64,000 bases of DNA. It comes from JAJTHB01 sp033763775. Lineage in GTDB: Bacteria; Pseudomonadota; Alphaproteobacteria; Rickettsiales; SXRF01. Position 1 is the stretch's first letter; each line of letters starts with the position of its first letter. The stretch lies in NCBI GenBank assembly GCA_033763775.1, contig JANRJW010000005.1:1-64000 (forward strand), read 5' to 3'. This document shows, one piece after another, positions 8,354-19,229 of the stretch. The position numbers and the translations under genes were made by a program. Below the pieces are notes generated by a model. The model searched no databases and had not been told where the DNA came from. It saw nothing but the letters and a program-made list of their open reading frames with translations.

Positions 8354-9502
8354 ATGGCAAGCGCACTCAGACGCACCTTCCGCAGGCGCCGGGTTACCCC
8401 GGGCTCGTACAAACCCAATCCCGGTTCGTCGCCGGGAGTGCTGACGGTCAGCCCGCTTTCGCATCCATCGCAGGTCTTTGTCATTGCTTACGGCCCGGAA
8501 GGCTACATTGAGCATGCCTGCCGTGAGCTGGAGGAAATAAGCCGATTCGTGGGCGCGTGGCCGGTAGTCTGGGTCAATGTCATTGGCCTTGGCAGCATCG
8601 AAACCATCGAAAAAATCGGCACCATGTTCGGAGTCGACCGCCTGCTGCTCGAAGACGTGCTGGACACCACCCACCGCCCGAAAACCGAGCATTACGAGCA
8701 CCATCTCTTTACCATCATCAAGGGCGGCCTACATGGTGATCAGTTTGAAAGTGAGCATATCAGCATTTTCCTGAAGAAAAATGTGGTGATTGTCTTTGAA
8801 GAGCGCCCGGGCAGCAGCTTTTCGCAGGTGCGTGAGCGCATTCGCCGCGGCACCGGAAAAATCCGCAGCCACGGCACCGACTATCTCTATTATGCGCTGC
8901 TCGATGAGGTGATCGATAAATATTTCCCCATCCTCGACAAGCTGAACCAGAACCTTGCGACCGTGGAAGATGAAATCATGACCCGCAGCCGCCATATCCG
9001 CGACCGCGACGTGATTAACCAGATTCACCACACCAAGAGCGACCTGCTGCTGCTACATAAAACCATCTGGCCGATCAGCGATATGGTGAACCTTCTGATG
9101 CGCGAAGAAACACCGCTCTTGACCAAGGGTGTGCGCGGTTATCTGCGTGACTGCTATGACCACAGCGTGCAGGCCAACGAGCTCACGCAGTTTTACCGCG
9201 ACACCGCCTCTGGCCTGCTCAACACCTACCTCGCCTATGAGGGGCACAAAACCAATGAGATCGTCAAAGTCCTCACGCTCATTTCGGCGATTTTCATTCC
9301 GCTGACATTTGTGGCCGGGGTGTATGGCATGAACTTTGACAATATCCCCGAGCTTCATTCCCCTTACGGCTATCCTGCAGTGATGGGCGCGATGTTTGCT
9401 ATGGCGACCGGCATGGTGATTTTCTTTAAGCGCCGCGGCTGGCTGGATAGCTTCTTCCCACCCAAAGCGCCGCCCGGCTCAGAGTATAAGCAGCAGGGCT
9501 AG
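8354..9502 (+). CDS. corA: CorA-type magnesium/divalent cation transporter
   Basis: 382 residues. A cytoplasmic N-terminal domain and long helices (coiled region ~195-300) are followed by two C-terminal membrane helices. The pore signature YGMNF is at residues 324-328 (G325-M326-N327), just after the first helix LISAIFIPLTFVAGV. The second helix is VMGAMFAMATGMVIFF. It ends with a basic, proline-rich tail. The first ~40 residues are Arg/Ser/Pro-rich and longer than usual; GAGG at about 8345 supports the ATG at 8354. It conducts Mg2+ (or Co2+/Ni2+) across the inner membrane as a pentamer. Confidence 0.93.
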   Translation: MASALRRTFRRRRVTPGSYKPNPGSSPGVLTVSPLSHPSQVFVIAYGPEGYIEHACRELEEISRFVGAWPVVWVNVIGLGSIETIEKIGTMFGVDRLLLEDVLDTTHRPKTEHYEHHLFTIIKGGLHGDQFESEHISIFLKKNVVIVFEERPGSSFSQVRERIRRGTGKIRSHGTDYLYYALLDEVIDKYFPILDKLNQNLATVEDEIMTRSRHIRDRDVINQIHHTKSDLLLLHKTIWPISDMVNLLMREETPLLTKGVRGYLRDCYDHSVQANELTQFYRDTASGLLNTYLAYEGHKTNEIVKVLTLISAIFIPLTFVAGVYGMNFDNIPELHSPYGYPAVMGAMFAMATGMVIFFKRRGWLDSFFPPKAPPGSEYKQQG

Positions 9503-9517
9503 AGCCGCACGAAAAAA

Positions 9518-9533
9518 TGTTTCACGTGAAACA
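9518..9533. promoter_or_regulatory. parS centromere site (perfect consensus)
   Basis: TGTTTCACGTGAAACA, a perfect 16-bp palindrome identical to the ParB binding site conserved across bacteria. It lies just after corA in noncoding DNA. A near-identical site is 269 bp away. Confidence 0.85.
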
Positions 9534-9647
9534 ATGGCAGAAAATAAGCCTCATTATCCTATGCTAAGGCTCTGGGGCATAGTCCGAACCTTTTTCCTGA
9601 AAGGGAAAAGTAGACGTAATATTAATTTGTTTCGCCAGTATTATAAC

Positions 9648-9753
9648 GTCATCCCCGCGAAAACGGGGAGCCAGCGGCAAGCGCCTGCGAGCCAAAAGCT
9701 TTTTTCGCCGTTAATCGGGGCTTTGACTGGATCCCCGCTTTCGCTGGGATGAC
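9648..9753. repeat. palindromic repeat, GTCATCCCC...GGGATGAC
   Basis: 106-bp element with inverted ends GTCATCCCC/GGGATGAC and inner stems CCCCG...CGGGG and GGATCCCCGC. It lies between the two parS sites and belongs to the same type as 2284-2450 and 4867-4951. Confidence 0.85.
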
Positions 9754-9786
9754 ATTACTTGCTTGATAGAGAATTGTTATAAAAAT

Positions 9787-9802
9787 TATTTCACGTGAAA
9801 CA
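9787..9802. promoter_or_regulatory. parS-like site (one mismatch)
   Basis: TATTTCACGTGAAACA, which differs from the parS consensus only at the second base. It lies 269 bp from the perfect site in the same intergenic region. Confidence 0.75.
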
Positions 9803-9808
9803 TTTTTG

Positions 9809-9843
9809 CCCTCTGCCTCTGAGAGGGGGGTAGGGTGAGGGCG
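9809..9843. repeat. half copy of the CCCTCACCC-type repeat
   Basis: CCCTCTGCCTCTGAGAGG followed by GTAGGGTGAGGGCG matches the right half of the element inside the rRNA methyltransferase gene (30209-30283) and the one at 57408-57466. The rest of the 9503-9866 gap shows nothing else apart from the parS sites and the repeat at 9648-9753. Confidence 0.6.
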
Positions 9844-9866
9844 CTTCGTTTTAGAACCGGGTGTTG

Positions 9867-10511
9867 TTATTCCCCGCGATAGACACCGCGTTCTAGATCG
9901 GGATCGGGCGTGCGGTCGGTCGGGCAGGCGGCGGGGCGGGGACCATCCGGCGCGGCTTTCAGGCGCTGCGCGCATTCCAGATCACAGGCTTTGGCGCGAG
10001 TGGCCGCGATGGTGGAGTGCTTCGCCGCATGGCGCGCAAAATTACATTCGCTATGGCGGGAAAGCGCTGTTTTATTGTCGCTGCGTTCGACGATGGCGGC
10101 TTTGGGCGCGGCTTGTGCAGCAGCTGCGGCGCCGGCGGCTTGCGCAGCAGCAGAGGCACTGGCAGAGGCCGGCTGAGCAGCCAGCCCCATGGCGGCAGGC
10201 GGCGCGGCGGCGGCCGTTGCCATGGGCGGCGGCGGCGCCGGATTGGTGATGTTATAGCCGTTATTGGCCATGCACTCGTTAAACAGGCTGATGAGCGCGG
10301 TCTTTTTATCACGCGTGGTGGCGGGGCCTTTCACCGTGCCGCGAATCTGCATGTCCTGCTTCAGCTCGGCATAATCGCGGCATTTATCGCGCTGCTCGAT
10401 ATAGTCGTGCTGGGTGGAGGTCTGATCCATACAGAACATCCAGCAGCGGAAGCGATAGCCTGACGACATCGCCAGCACCGCAATCAAAAAACCAGCTTTA
10501 AGCCATTTCAT
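9867..10511 (-). CDS. hypothetical exported cysteine- and alanine-rich protein
   Basis: 214 residues, function unknown. The N-terminus MKWLKAGFLIAVLAMSSG is a basic plus hydrophobic segment that could be a signal peptide or anchor. Residues ~25-90 contain several spaced cysteines (C23, C27, a CRDYAELK segment, an ECMANNGYN segment), suggesting disulfides in the periplasm. Residues ~90-140 are Pro then Ala-rich low complexity. A second cysteine cluster (SECNFARHA, CDLECAQRL) follows. There is no lipobox. It is flanked by the parS region and by a divergent regulator gene. Confidence 0.65.
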   Translation of the reverse strand: MKWLKAGFLIAVLAMSSGYRFRCWMFCMDQTSTQHDYIEQRDKCRDYAELKQDMQIRGTVKGPATTRDKKTALISLFNECMANNGYNITNPAPPPPMATAAAAPPAAMGLAAQPASASASAAAQAAGAAAAAQAAPKAAIVERSDNKTALSRHSECNFARHAAKHSTIAATRAKACDLECAQRLKAAPDGPRPAACPTDRTPDPDLERGVYRGE

Positions 10512-10655
10512 ACGCCCTTATCATAACGTTTTTTGCTTAAAACGCAGCAACTAATTGCAGCGAACCGAAACATTCGGTTGATTATTTCATTTAAATATAC
10601 AATTAATAGTATAGTAATGAGACACCGTTCTAGATTTGCCTAAAAGGATACCAAC

Positions 10656-12077
10656 ATGCAATATTTACTGGTTATCTGCGCTGAGCATGAGTTTGCCGCA
10701 ATGTCGGAGACGCTGGATCATCAGCTGCCTTTCCGGCTGATGCACGCGCGCAGCGCCGCGGCAGCGCATCGTTTGCTGAATGATATGGATATATCCGAAA
10801 TTGCTGCGCTGCTGCTCGATGCGCGGAGTTCATCCTCCAAGGCACCGGAGGTGATTCGCGGTCTTCGCTCGCTTTATCCGGCCTTGCCGCTCGTGGCTTT
10901 CACCGGCTACGCACAGGATGACATGGCGTGTGAGCTGCTCGCCGCTGGCGCGAGCGATTTTATTGCGATGCCGGCCTCGCTGGCGCGCCTTCGCCATAGT
11001 TTGCGCATGGTGCTGCGTATCCGTCATATGGCTGATTATATGGGCTGGCTGGAGCGCAAACTTTCCGGCAGCATGGATTTCAGCGACCTGATTGGGCGTG
11101 ACCCTCAGATGCAGCGTGTGATTGAAACGGCGCGGCAGGCCGCCGCATCCAAAATCCCTATCTGGATTGAAGGCGCACCCGGCACCGAGATGGAGCTGCT
11201 CGCCCGCGCCATTCATGGCGATAGCGGCCGCGCCAGCAAGCCGATGGTGGTGGTGAACTGCCGGATGATTTCGGCGGATTATGCCGAGGCGGTGCTGTTT
11301 GGTGGCGCTAAAGGTGCTGACCACGCCATGCTCGGCAAACTGCGCGAAGCCGAGGGCGGCACGCTGCTGCTGGAGGAGGTTGGCGATCTGCCGGCCACGG
11401 CGCAGAGCCAACTGCTTGGCTTTCTTGAAACCGGCATGGTGTTGCCGCTGGGCGCCGAAACGGCGATGAAGCTGGATGTGCGGATTATCTGCGCGTCTAC
11501 CCGAAGCGTACCTCATCAGCCTTTCGATACTCGCCGAGCGCACCCGCTCACACAGCGCCTGCGCTCAGTGGTGCTTACCCTGCCGCCACTTGCCGAGCGG
11601 CGCGGCGATATTGCGCTGATAGCACAATACTGGCTGGCGCATCACAGCGCTTCTGAAATGAAAGTGGTTCAATCCATAAGCGCTGATGCTATGGCATGGC
11701 TCAGCCGCCAGCCCTGGCCGGGCAACGTCCACCAGCTGTCGGATGTGATCTGGCGCGCCGTGTGCATGGCTTCTTCGGCGCAGCTGGAACTGGCTGATTT
11801 TGCCGCATTATTGCCGCCACTAGCCAGCACACCCACACCGCCCAATATTGTGGATGCGGAAGGAAAAATCAGGACACTGCGCTCGATTCAGGAGGAAGCA
11901 ATACGTTTTGCGCTGCATCATTCCGGTGGTTGCATGACCCGCGCCGCGAAATATCTAGGGATTGGCCGCTCAACCCTGTATCGCAAGCTTGAAGAGCATC
12001 AGATTTCGCGGGCAAACCAGACCACACGTCCGATGATGATGGTATCATCCGCATCGCGCTCAAACATCGAATATTGA
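10656..12077 (+). CDS. degenerate NtrC-type transcriptional regulator
   Basis: 473 residues: receiver-like N-terminal domain (1-125), central AAA+ domain (~145-380) and a Fis-type helix-turn-helix (~415-455, ending IGRSTLYRKLEEHQI). The order is that of sigma-54 enhancer-binding proteins, but key residues are missing. The Walker A loop reads GAPGTEME instead of GESGTGKE, so the ATP-binding lysine is lost. The GAFTGA loop is absent (LFGGAKGADHAM). Walker B is LLLEEVGDLP, with Glu for the first acid. ALLLDARS in the receiver keeps one possible acceptor Asp. It therefore probably binds DNA without driving sigma-54. AAAGGA precedes the ATG. Its 3' end overlaps the convergent repressor gene. Confidence 0.85.
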   Translation: MQYLLVICAEHEFAAMSETLDHQLPFRLMHARSAAAAHRLLNDMDISEIAALLLDARSSSSKAPEVIRGLRSLYPALPLVAFTGYAQDDMACELLAAGASDFIAMPASLARLRHSLRMVLRIRHMADYMGWLERKLSGSMDFSDLIGRDPQMQRVIETARQAAASKIPIWIEGAPGTEMELLARAIHGDSGRASKPMVVVNCRMISADYAEAVLFGGAKGADHAMLGKLREAEGGTLLLEEVGDLPATAQSQLLGFLETGMVLPLGAETAMKLDVRIICASTRSVPHQPFDTRRAHPLTQRLRSVVLTLPPLAERRGDIALIAQYWLAHHSASEMKVVQSISADAMAWLSRQPWPGNVHQLSDVIWRAVCMASSAQLELADFAALLPPLASTPTPPNIVDAEGKIRTLRSIQEEAIRFALHHSGGCMTRAAKYLGIGRSTLYRKLEEHQISRANQTTRPMMMVSSASRSNIEY

Positions 12078-12685
12078 GAATTATCCGACATCAGCCGCAG
12101 GCGGCGCTCGCCGGGCAGAAGCTCCAGCCGCCGCGCGGTGAGCCCCAGCCCATCAAAGCAGATGAAAATACCCGGCGGTGAGGGCGTTTTCTGGGTGGTG
12201 TCCACCATCACCATATCGTTATGGCAAAGCGTGGGTTCCATATTATCGCCGCGAATGTACATCAGCCGTAAATCTGACACGCTGACACCGAGATGATCCT
12301 GAATCCAGCTGCGGCGGAAATAATAGGCCTCGGCCTCATGCTCGCGGGCGGTGACGCGGTTGCCATCCGCCGTAATATCAACCGTGATGCGTGGAATTGT
12401 CACATAATCCTGGCTGGCATGCTCTGGCAGGGCAGGTGTGGTAGTCAGATCACTGCCAGCAAGGGCAGCAAGGCTGATATTCAGGCAATGCGCCACGCGT
12501 GCCAGTTTGATGGTGGAGGGGTTGGTCGATTTTCCACTGATCACATCATATAGAAAAGACGGTTTAACATCCGCCTTTTTCGCCAGATCACCCACACTCA
12601 TGCCGCAGCGCTTCATTTCCTGCTTGAGGCGTTGGCCAAGCGGGTTGGAGGCGGCGGGGTAAAATTCTTTCTGCATTGCACTCAT
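11999..12685 (-). CDS. XRE-family repressor with inactive S24 peptidase-like domain
   Basis: N-terminal helix-turn-helix of the Cro/CI type (LKQEMKRCGMSVGDLAKKAD...SGKSTNPSTI) joined to a LexA/S24-like C-terminal domain. In self-cleaving members the nucleophile is Ser in GDSMEPT. Here the motif is RGDNMEPTL, with Asn in that position, and the general-base lysine region reads GLTARRLEL without a lysine. Cleavage is therefore not expected; the domain probably serves dimerisation or ligand sensing. The frame is open to a TTG at 12781 and an ATG at 12763, but the region before 12685 is low-information and lacks a ribosome binding site, so I start at 12685. It overlaps the end of the convergent NtrC-type gene by 79 bp. 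Confidence 0.82.
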   Translation of the reverse strand: MSAMQKEFYPAASNPLGQRLKQEMKRCGMSVGDLAKKADVKPSFLYDVISGKSTNPSTIKLARVAHCLNISLAALAGSDLTTTPALPEHASQDYVTIPRITVDITADGNRVTAREHEAEAYYFRRSWIQDHLGVSVSDLRLMYIRGDNMEPTLCHNDMVMVDTTQKTPSPPGIFICFDGLGLTARRLELLPGERRLRLMSDNSQYSMFERDADDTIIIGRVVWFAREI

Positions 12686-12892
12686 TCGCTCACTATAAAC
12701 CCCTTTATCTTCTTTGCCTAAAGTTTTTTCTGGGGAGCGCTGGGGCGGTTTTAGCTGTTCCATTTCAAAACAAGACAGCAAAGAACCATCTGAGCTGACA
12801 GCAAATTTACTAAATCTTTATCTTTCTGGCGCAATAGTGGGAACGTGAATTTCTTGGCAAGTGCTGGGCAATGTAATGCTGGATAGAATGTG

Positions 12893-13549
12893 ATGATTGA
12901 CGAACTACGCATGGCTGAACTGCTTTCGACCCGCCTGTGTCACGATCTGACGGGGCCTATTGGCGCAGTCAATAATGGTGCGGAATTTCTCAGCGAAGAA
13001 GGTGCGGGCATGCAGGCGCAGGCCGTGGAGCTGATTACCAGCAGCGCCTTTTCCGCGGTGTCGCGGCTGCAGTTTTATCGCATGGCGTATGGCCACGTCA
13101 AAGATCAGGGTGAAGCGAATCTTTCCGAAAAACAGCGTATCGCCGCAGATTTTTTTACCGGCAGCAAAATCTCGCTCGACTGGCCGGACAGCCACACCGA
13201 GGCCGCAGATGTTTCAATCAGTGTGAAAATGTCGCGGCTGATTTTCAATCTGCTCATTGTGGCATCTTCCACACTCATTCGCGGCGGCAAGCTGATGGTA
13301 CGCATCCGTCAGGATGAAGCAGGCCAGCGCCATGTTTCAGTGCAGGCCAGCGGCGCCGGCCTGAAATGGGAACCCGAAATGGAGCATATGCTGAGCGGCG
13401 CGGTTGAAACCTCGCAGCTGTCACCGAAAAACGTGCAGGTGTATCTCACCCGCCGCTTCGCAGAAGATCTTCGCAGCCGTGTGGAATATCGCATCGGTGC
13501 GGATGAAATGGAATTACTCGTCGTTCAACCCAGAGCCCAGCAGGGCTGA
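12893..13549 (+). CDS. chpT: ChpT-like histidine phosphotransferase
   Basis: About 218 residues. The N-terminal dimerisation/phosphotransfer helix reads ELLSTRLCHDLTGPIGAVNN; the histidine (H17) is the expected phosphate-relay residue. The rest resembles a degenerate HATPase domain without N and G boxes (NLLIVASSTLIRGGKLMV). In the CtrA pathway ChpT passes phosphate from CckA to CtrA and CpdR. It sits 21 bp upstream of cheA, with ctrA 6 kb downstream, so it is placed to connect both circuits. A GTG at 12890 immediately precedes the ATG. CckA is not in the window. Confidence 0.85.
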   Translation: MIDELRMAELLSTRLCHDLTGPIGAVNNGAEFLSEEGAGMQAQAVELITSSAFSAVSRLQFYRMAYGHVKDQGEANLSEKQRIAADFFTGSKISLDWPDSHTEAADVSISVKMSRLIFNLLIVASSTLIRGGKLMVRIRQDEAGQRHVSVQASGAGLKWEPEMEHMLSGAVETSQLSPKNVQVYLTRRFAEDLRSRVEYRIGADEMELLVVQPRAQQG

Positions 13550-13570
13550 TGGCACGCAGGAGGCAGGCAT

Positions 13571-16347
<2,777 letters not shown>

Positions 16348-16351
<4 letters not shown>

Positions 16352-16833
16352 GCACTCAAACCCAACAAGACAGCACTATTTCCCCAAGCGCCATGGCGAT
16401 GGCCGACAGCCAGATGTTTGTGACCATGCGCATTGATCGCCAGCTGATTGGCATTCCTGTGCGCTTTGTACGCGATGTGCTGCGTGGCCAGAAAGTAACA
16501 CCTATTCCGCTCTCGCCGCCCGAGGTGTCCGGCTCGCTGAACCTGCGCGGCCGCATTGTGACCGTGATTGATGTGCGCCGCCGCCTGCGTCTGCCGGAAA
16601 TGAGCGCTGACGCAAAATATATGTTCGTGGTGGTGGATCATAAGGGTGAGCTTTACAGCCTGATGGTTGATCATGTGGGCGATGTGCTCACCGCGCCCAG
16701 CGCCGCGATTGAAAAAGTGCCAGCCAATCTGGGCGGCGCATGGAGAGAAGTGGCAAGCGGCATTTACAAAATGTCGGATGAGCTACTGGTGATTATTGAT
16801 GTTGAAACTTTGCTTAAATTAAGGATGCACTGA
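16348..16833 (+). CDS. cheW: chemotaxis coupling protein CheW
   Basis: 161 residues, a single CheW/SH3-like domain that links CheA to receptors. Seen: QMFVTMRIDRQLIGIPV, FVRDVLRGQKVTPIPLSPPEVSGSLNLRGRIV-type core (residues ~30-70), DVRRRLRLP and VVDHKGELYSLMVDHVGDV. It starts inside the cheA stop (ATGA overlap) and ends with a 1-base overlap into cheY, so cheA-W-Y are translationally coupled. Confidence 0.95.
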
Positions 16834-17201
16834 TGACCAATTCCTGCCTGATCGTCGATGATTCAAAAGTGGTGCGCAAGCTTGAGCGCCGCATCATGGA
16901 AGAGCTCGGCTTTACCTGCGAAGAAGCCGAAGACGGCAAGCAGGCGGAGACCTATTGCACGCACACTAAGCCCAAGCTGATTCTGCTTGATTGGCATATG
17001 CCGGTGATGAATGGTCTTGAGTTTATCAAAGTGCTGCGCGCCATGCCGGATGGCAATCTCCCTAAGGTGATTTTCTGCACCACCGAAAGCGAAATGAACA
17101 ATATCATGCAGGCGCTATCCAGTGGCGCGGATGAATATGTCATGAAGCCGTTCGATGCGGAAATCATTAAAGGGAAATTGCAGCAGATCGGCATGCTTTA
17201 G
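16833..17201 (+). CDS. cheY: chemotaxis response regulator CheY
   Basis: 122-residue single receiver domain. Acidic pocket D9-D10, acceptor Asp53 (LLDWHMPVMNG), Thr in FCTTESE and Lys in VMKPFD. Phospho-CheY would act at the flagellar switch, or as a phosphate sink given the hybrid CheA. It starts on the last base of cheW (TGATG). Confidence 0.95.
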   Translation: MTNSCLIVDDSKVVRKLERRIMEELGFTCEEAEDGKQAETYCTHTKPKLILLDWHMPVMNGLEFIKVLRAMPDGNLPKVIFCTTESEMNNIMQALSSGADEYVMKPFDAEIIKGKLQQIGML

Positions 17202-17222
17202 AACCCATCCGCAGGTAGTATT

Positions 17223-18347
17223 GTGCCCATTCGTGTTCTGATTGTTGATGATTCTGCGGTGATACGCGGCCTGATGAATAAGGCGCTCGCAGCGGATTCA
17301 TCGATTATGGTGGTTGGTAGCGCCTCCAACGGGCAGATGGCTATTTCGCTTGCGGCGGATCTGCGTCCGGATGTGATGGTGCTGGATATTGAAATGCCGG
17401 TGATGGACGGCATCACCGCCCTGCCTGAAATTATTCGTGTCTCGCCCGCAACCAAAGTGATTATCGCCTCCACCCTTAGCCTGCGCAATGCAGAGATCAG
17501 CATGCGTGCGCTCTCGCTTGGCGCCACCGATTACCTGCCCAAACCTACCGCAAGGCTGGGCGGCGAGGTGGACAATTTTTACCGCGACCTGATCGCCAAG
17601 GTGAAGGCACTGGCGCCATCGCCCTCGGGCACTGCAATTCAGTCTCAGACAGCAGCTACGCTGCAATTTGCTGCTACACCTGCTGTTGCATCGCCCGCGG
17701 CCGCTGCGCCCACACCGGCGCGCCCCGTTTCGATGGTGGTCAATAGTTCGCCGCTGCATGTGACTGGTGTCAAAGCGCTTGCGATTGCATCCTCAACCGG
17801 CGGCCCTCAGGCGCTAATGAAATTATTTGGCGACATCAAAGGCCGTCTGACGAATATTCCGATTTTTATCACGCAGCACATGCCGCCCACCTTTACCACC
17901 ATTCTCGCTGGCCACATCACCAAAGCTGGCGGTCGCGAATGCAGGGAAGCACAGGAAGGCATGCAGGCCGTGCCCGGCGAGGCCTACATTGCTCCAGGCG
18001 ATTATCATCTGATACCGGAAAAAACAGCAGCTGGGCAGGTGGTGCTGCACACCACGCAGGATGCGCCGGAAAATTTCTGCCGCCCGGCAGCCGATCCGAT
18101 GCTGCGCGCACTAAGTAGCATTTATGGCCGCCAGCTGGTGATTGTGGTACTCACCGGCATGGGTTCGGATGGCGCCGAAGGCGCTAAAATTGCCGCAGCA
18201 AACGGCGCTAGCGTGATTGCGCAGGACGAAGCAAGCTGCGTGGTGTATGGTATGCCGCGTGCCGTTGCAGAAGCGGGCATTTGTCGCGCTGTGTTGCCGC
18301 TTGCGGATATCGGTGCTTATCTCACCCGTGAAATCGAAGGACGCTGA
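17223..18347 (+). CDS. cheB: protein-glutamate methylesterase/deamidase CheB
   Basis: 374 residues. An N-terminal receiver (acceptor Asp55 in LDIEMPVMDG) is joined by an Ala/Pro/Thr linker to the methylesterase domain, with the catalytic Ser in ASSTGGPQAL, His in ITQHMPP and Asp in GMGSDGAEGA. It removes methyl groups from receptors to reset adaptation. The start is GTG at 17223 with AGGTAG upstream. It ends two bases before cheR. No cheD and no receptor gene is in the window. Confidence 0.95.
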   Translation: MPIRVLIVDDSAVIRGLMNKALAADSSIMVVGSASNGQMAISLAADLRPDVMVLDIEMPVMDGITALPEIIRVSPATKVIIASTLSLRNAEISMRALSLGATDYLPKPTARLGGEVDNFYRDLIAKVKALAPSPSGTAIQSQTAATLQFAATPAVASPAAAAPTPARPVSMVVNSSPLHVTGVKALAIASSTGGPQALMKLFGDIKGRLTNIPIFITQHMPPTFTTILAGHITKAGGRECREAQEGMQAVPGEAYIAPGDYHLIPEKTAAGQVVLHTTQDAPENFCRPAADPMLRALSSIYGRQLVIVVLTGMGSDGAEGAKIAAANGASVIAQDEASCVVYGMPRAVAEAGICRAVLPLADIGAYLTREIEGR

Positions 18348-18349
18348 TC

Positions 18350-19162
18350 ATGCAACCTGCTGATTTCCAGTTTCTTTCCGACCTGCTTAAAAAACGCTCT
18401 GGTCTTGCGCTGACTGAGGATAAAGCCTACCTCATTGAAAGCCGCCTGACGCCGATTGCGCGCGCGCAGGGGCTCGCTGATGTCACTCAGCTTTGTGGCC
18501 ATATCCGCGCCGGTACCAAGGAAGAGCTTCTGGTGGAAATTACTGAGGCGATGACGACCAACGAATCGTCGTTCTTCCGCGATATCAAACCCTACGAATC
18601 ACTGCGCAAGCAGGTATTTCCGATGATGATGCAGGCAAGCGGCGCAGCTCGTCGCATGCGCATCTGGTCGGCGGCTTGCTCCACGGGGCAGGAACCTTAC
18701 ACCATCGCTATCTGCATCGAAGAAGATAAAGCGAAAATGCCCGGCTGGAGCTTCGAGATTATCGGCACCGACCTTGCAAAAAAAGTCGTCGACAAGGCAA
18801 AGCAGGGCATTTATTCGCAATTTGAAGCGCAGCGCGGCCTGCCCATTCAGATGCTGGTGAAATACTTCACCTCACTGCCCGATACCACCTGGCAGCTGAA
18901 GGATATGATTCGTTCGCAGGTGCAGTTTAAAACGCATAACTTGCTTGAGGATTACACCGCGCTTGGCAAGTTCGATATTGTTTTCCTGCGCAATGTGCTC
19001 ATTTATTTTGATGACGCTACCAAAGCTGGCATCACCGATAAAATGGCGCGTACGCTGCAACCGCATGGCATTCTGATCATTGGTTCAACGGAAAGTCTGG
19101 TGGATCCCAAGGGGCTCTTTAAACCGCTGGATGATTTCCGCGGCGCATATCAGCTTAAATAG
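18350..19162 (+). CDS. cheR: chemotaxis protein methyltransferase CheR
   Basis: 270 residues: an N-terminal helical domain, then a SAM-binding domain. Seen: TTNESSFFRDIKPYE, RIWSAACSTGQEPYTIAI (SAM motif I), EIIGTDLAKKVVDKA, FDIVFLRNVLIYFD, and IIGSTESL. It methylates receptor glutamates, opposing CheB. It is the last gene of the che operon and is followed by a hairpin repeat with a short T run that may end transcription. Confidence 0.95.
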   Translation: MQPADFQFLSDLLKKRSGLALTEDKAYLIESRLTPIARAQGLADVTQLCGHIRAGTKEELLVEITEAMTTNESSFFRDIKPYESLRKQVFPMMMQASGAARRMRIWSAACSTGQEPYTIAICIEEDKAKMPGWSFEIIGTDLAKKVVDKAKQGIYSQFEAQRGLPIQMLVKYFTSLPDTTWQLKDMIRSQVQFKTHNLLEDYTALGKFDIVFLRNVLIYFDDATKAGITDKMARTLQPHGILIIGSTESLVDPKGLFKPLDDFRGAYQLK

Positions 19163-19227
19163 GCATTGGGGATTAGGCACTGGGGATTAGGTATAATGCC
19201 CTAATCCCTGATGCCTAATGCCTTTTT
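19162..19227. repeat. tandem-plus-inverted repeat hairpin between cheR and ctrA
   Basis: The left arm is a 14-bp unit repeated twice (GGCATTGGGGATTA, GGCACTGGGGATTA). The right arm is its approximate reverse complement (CCCTAATCCCTGATGCCTAATGCC region), followed by CTTTTTAAT. It sits between convergent genes and probably terminates them. Confidence 0.7.
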
Positions 19228-19229
19228 AA

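Noticed and set aside
12855..12870. Sigma-54-like site TGGCAAGTGCTGGGCA upstream of chpT
   Set aside because: Spacing of GG and GC fits, but three consensus positions differ and the start would be too close to the ribosome binding site.
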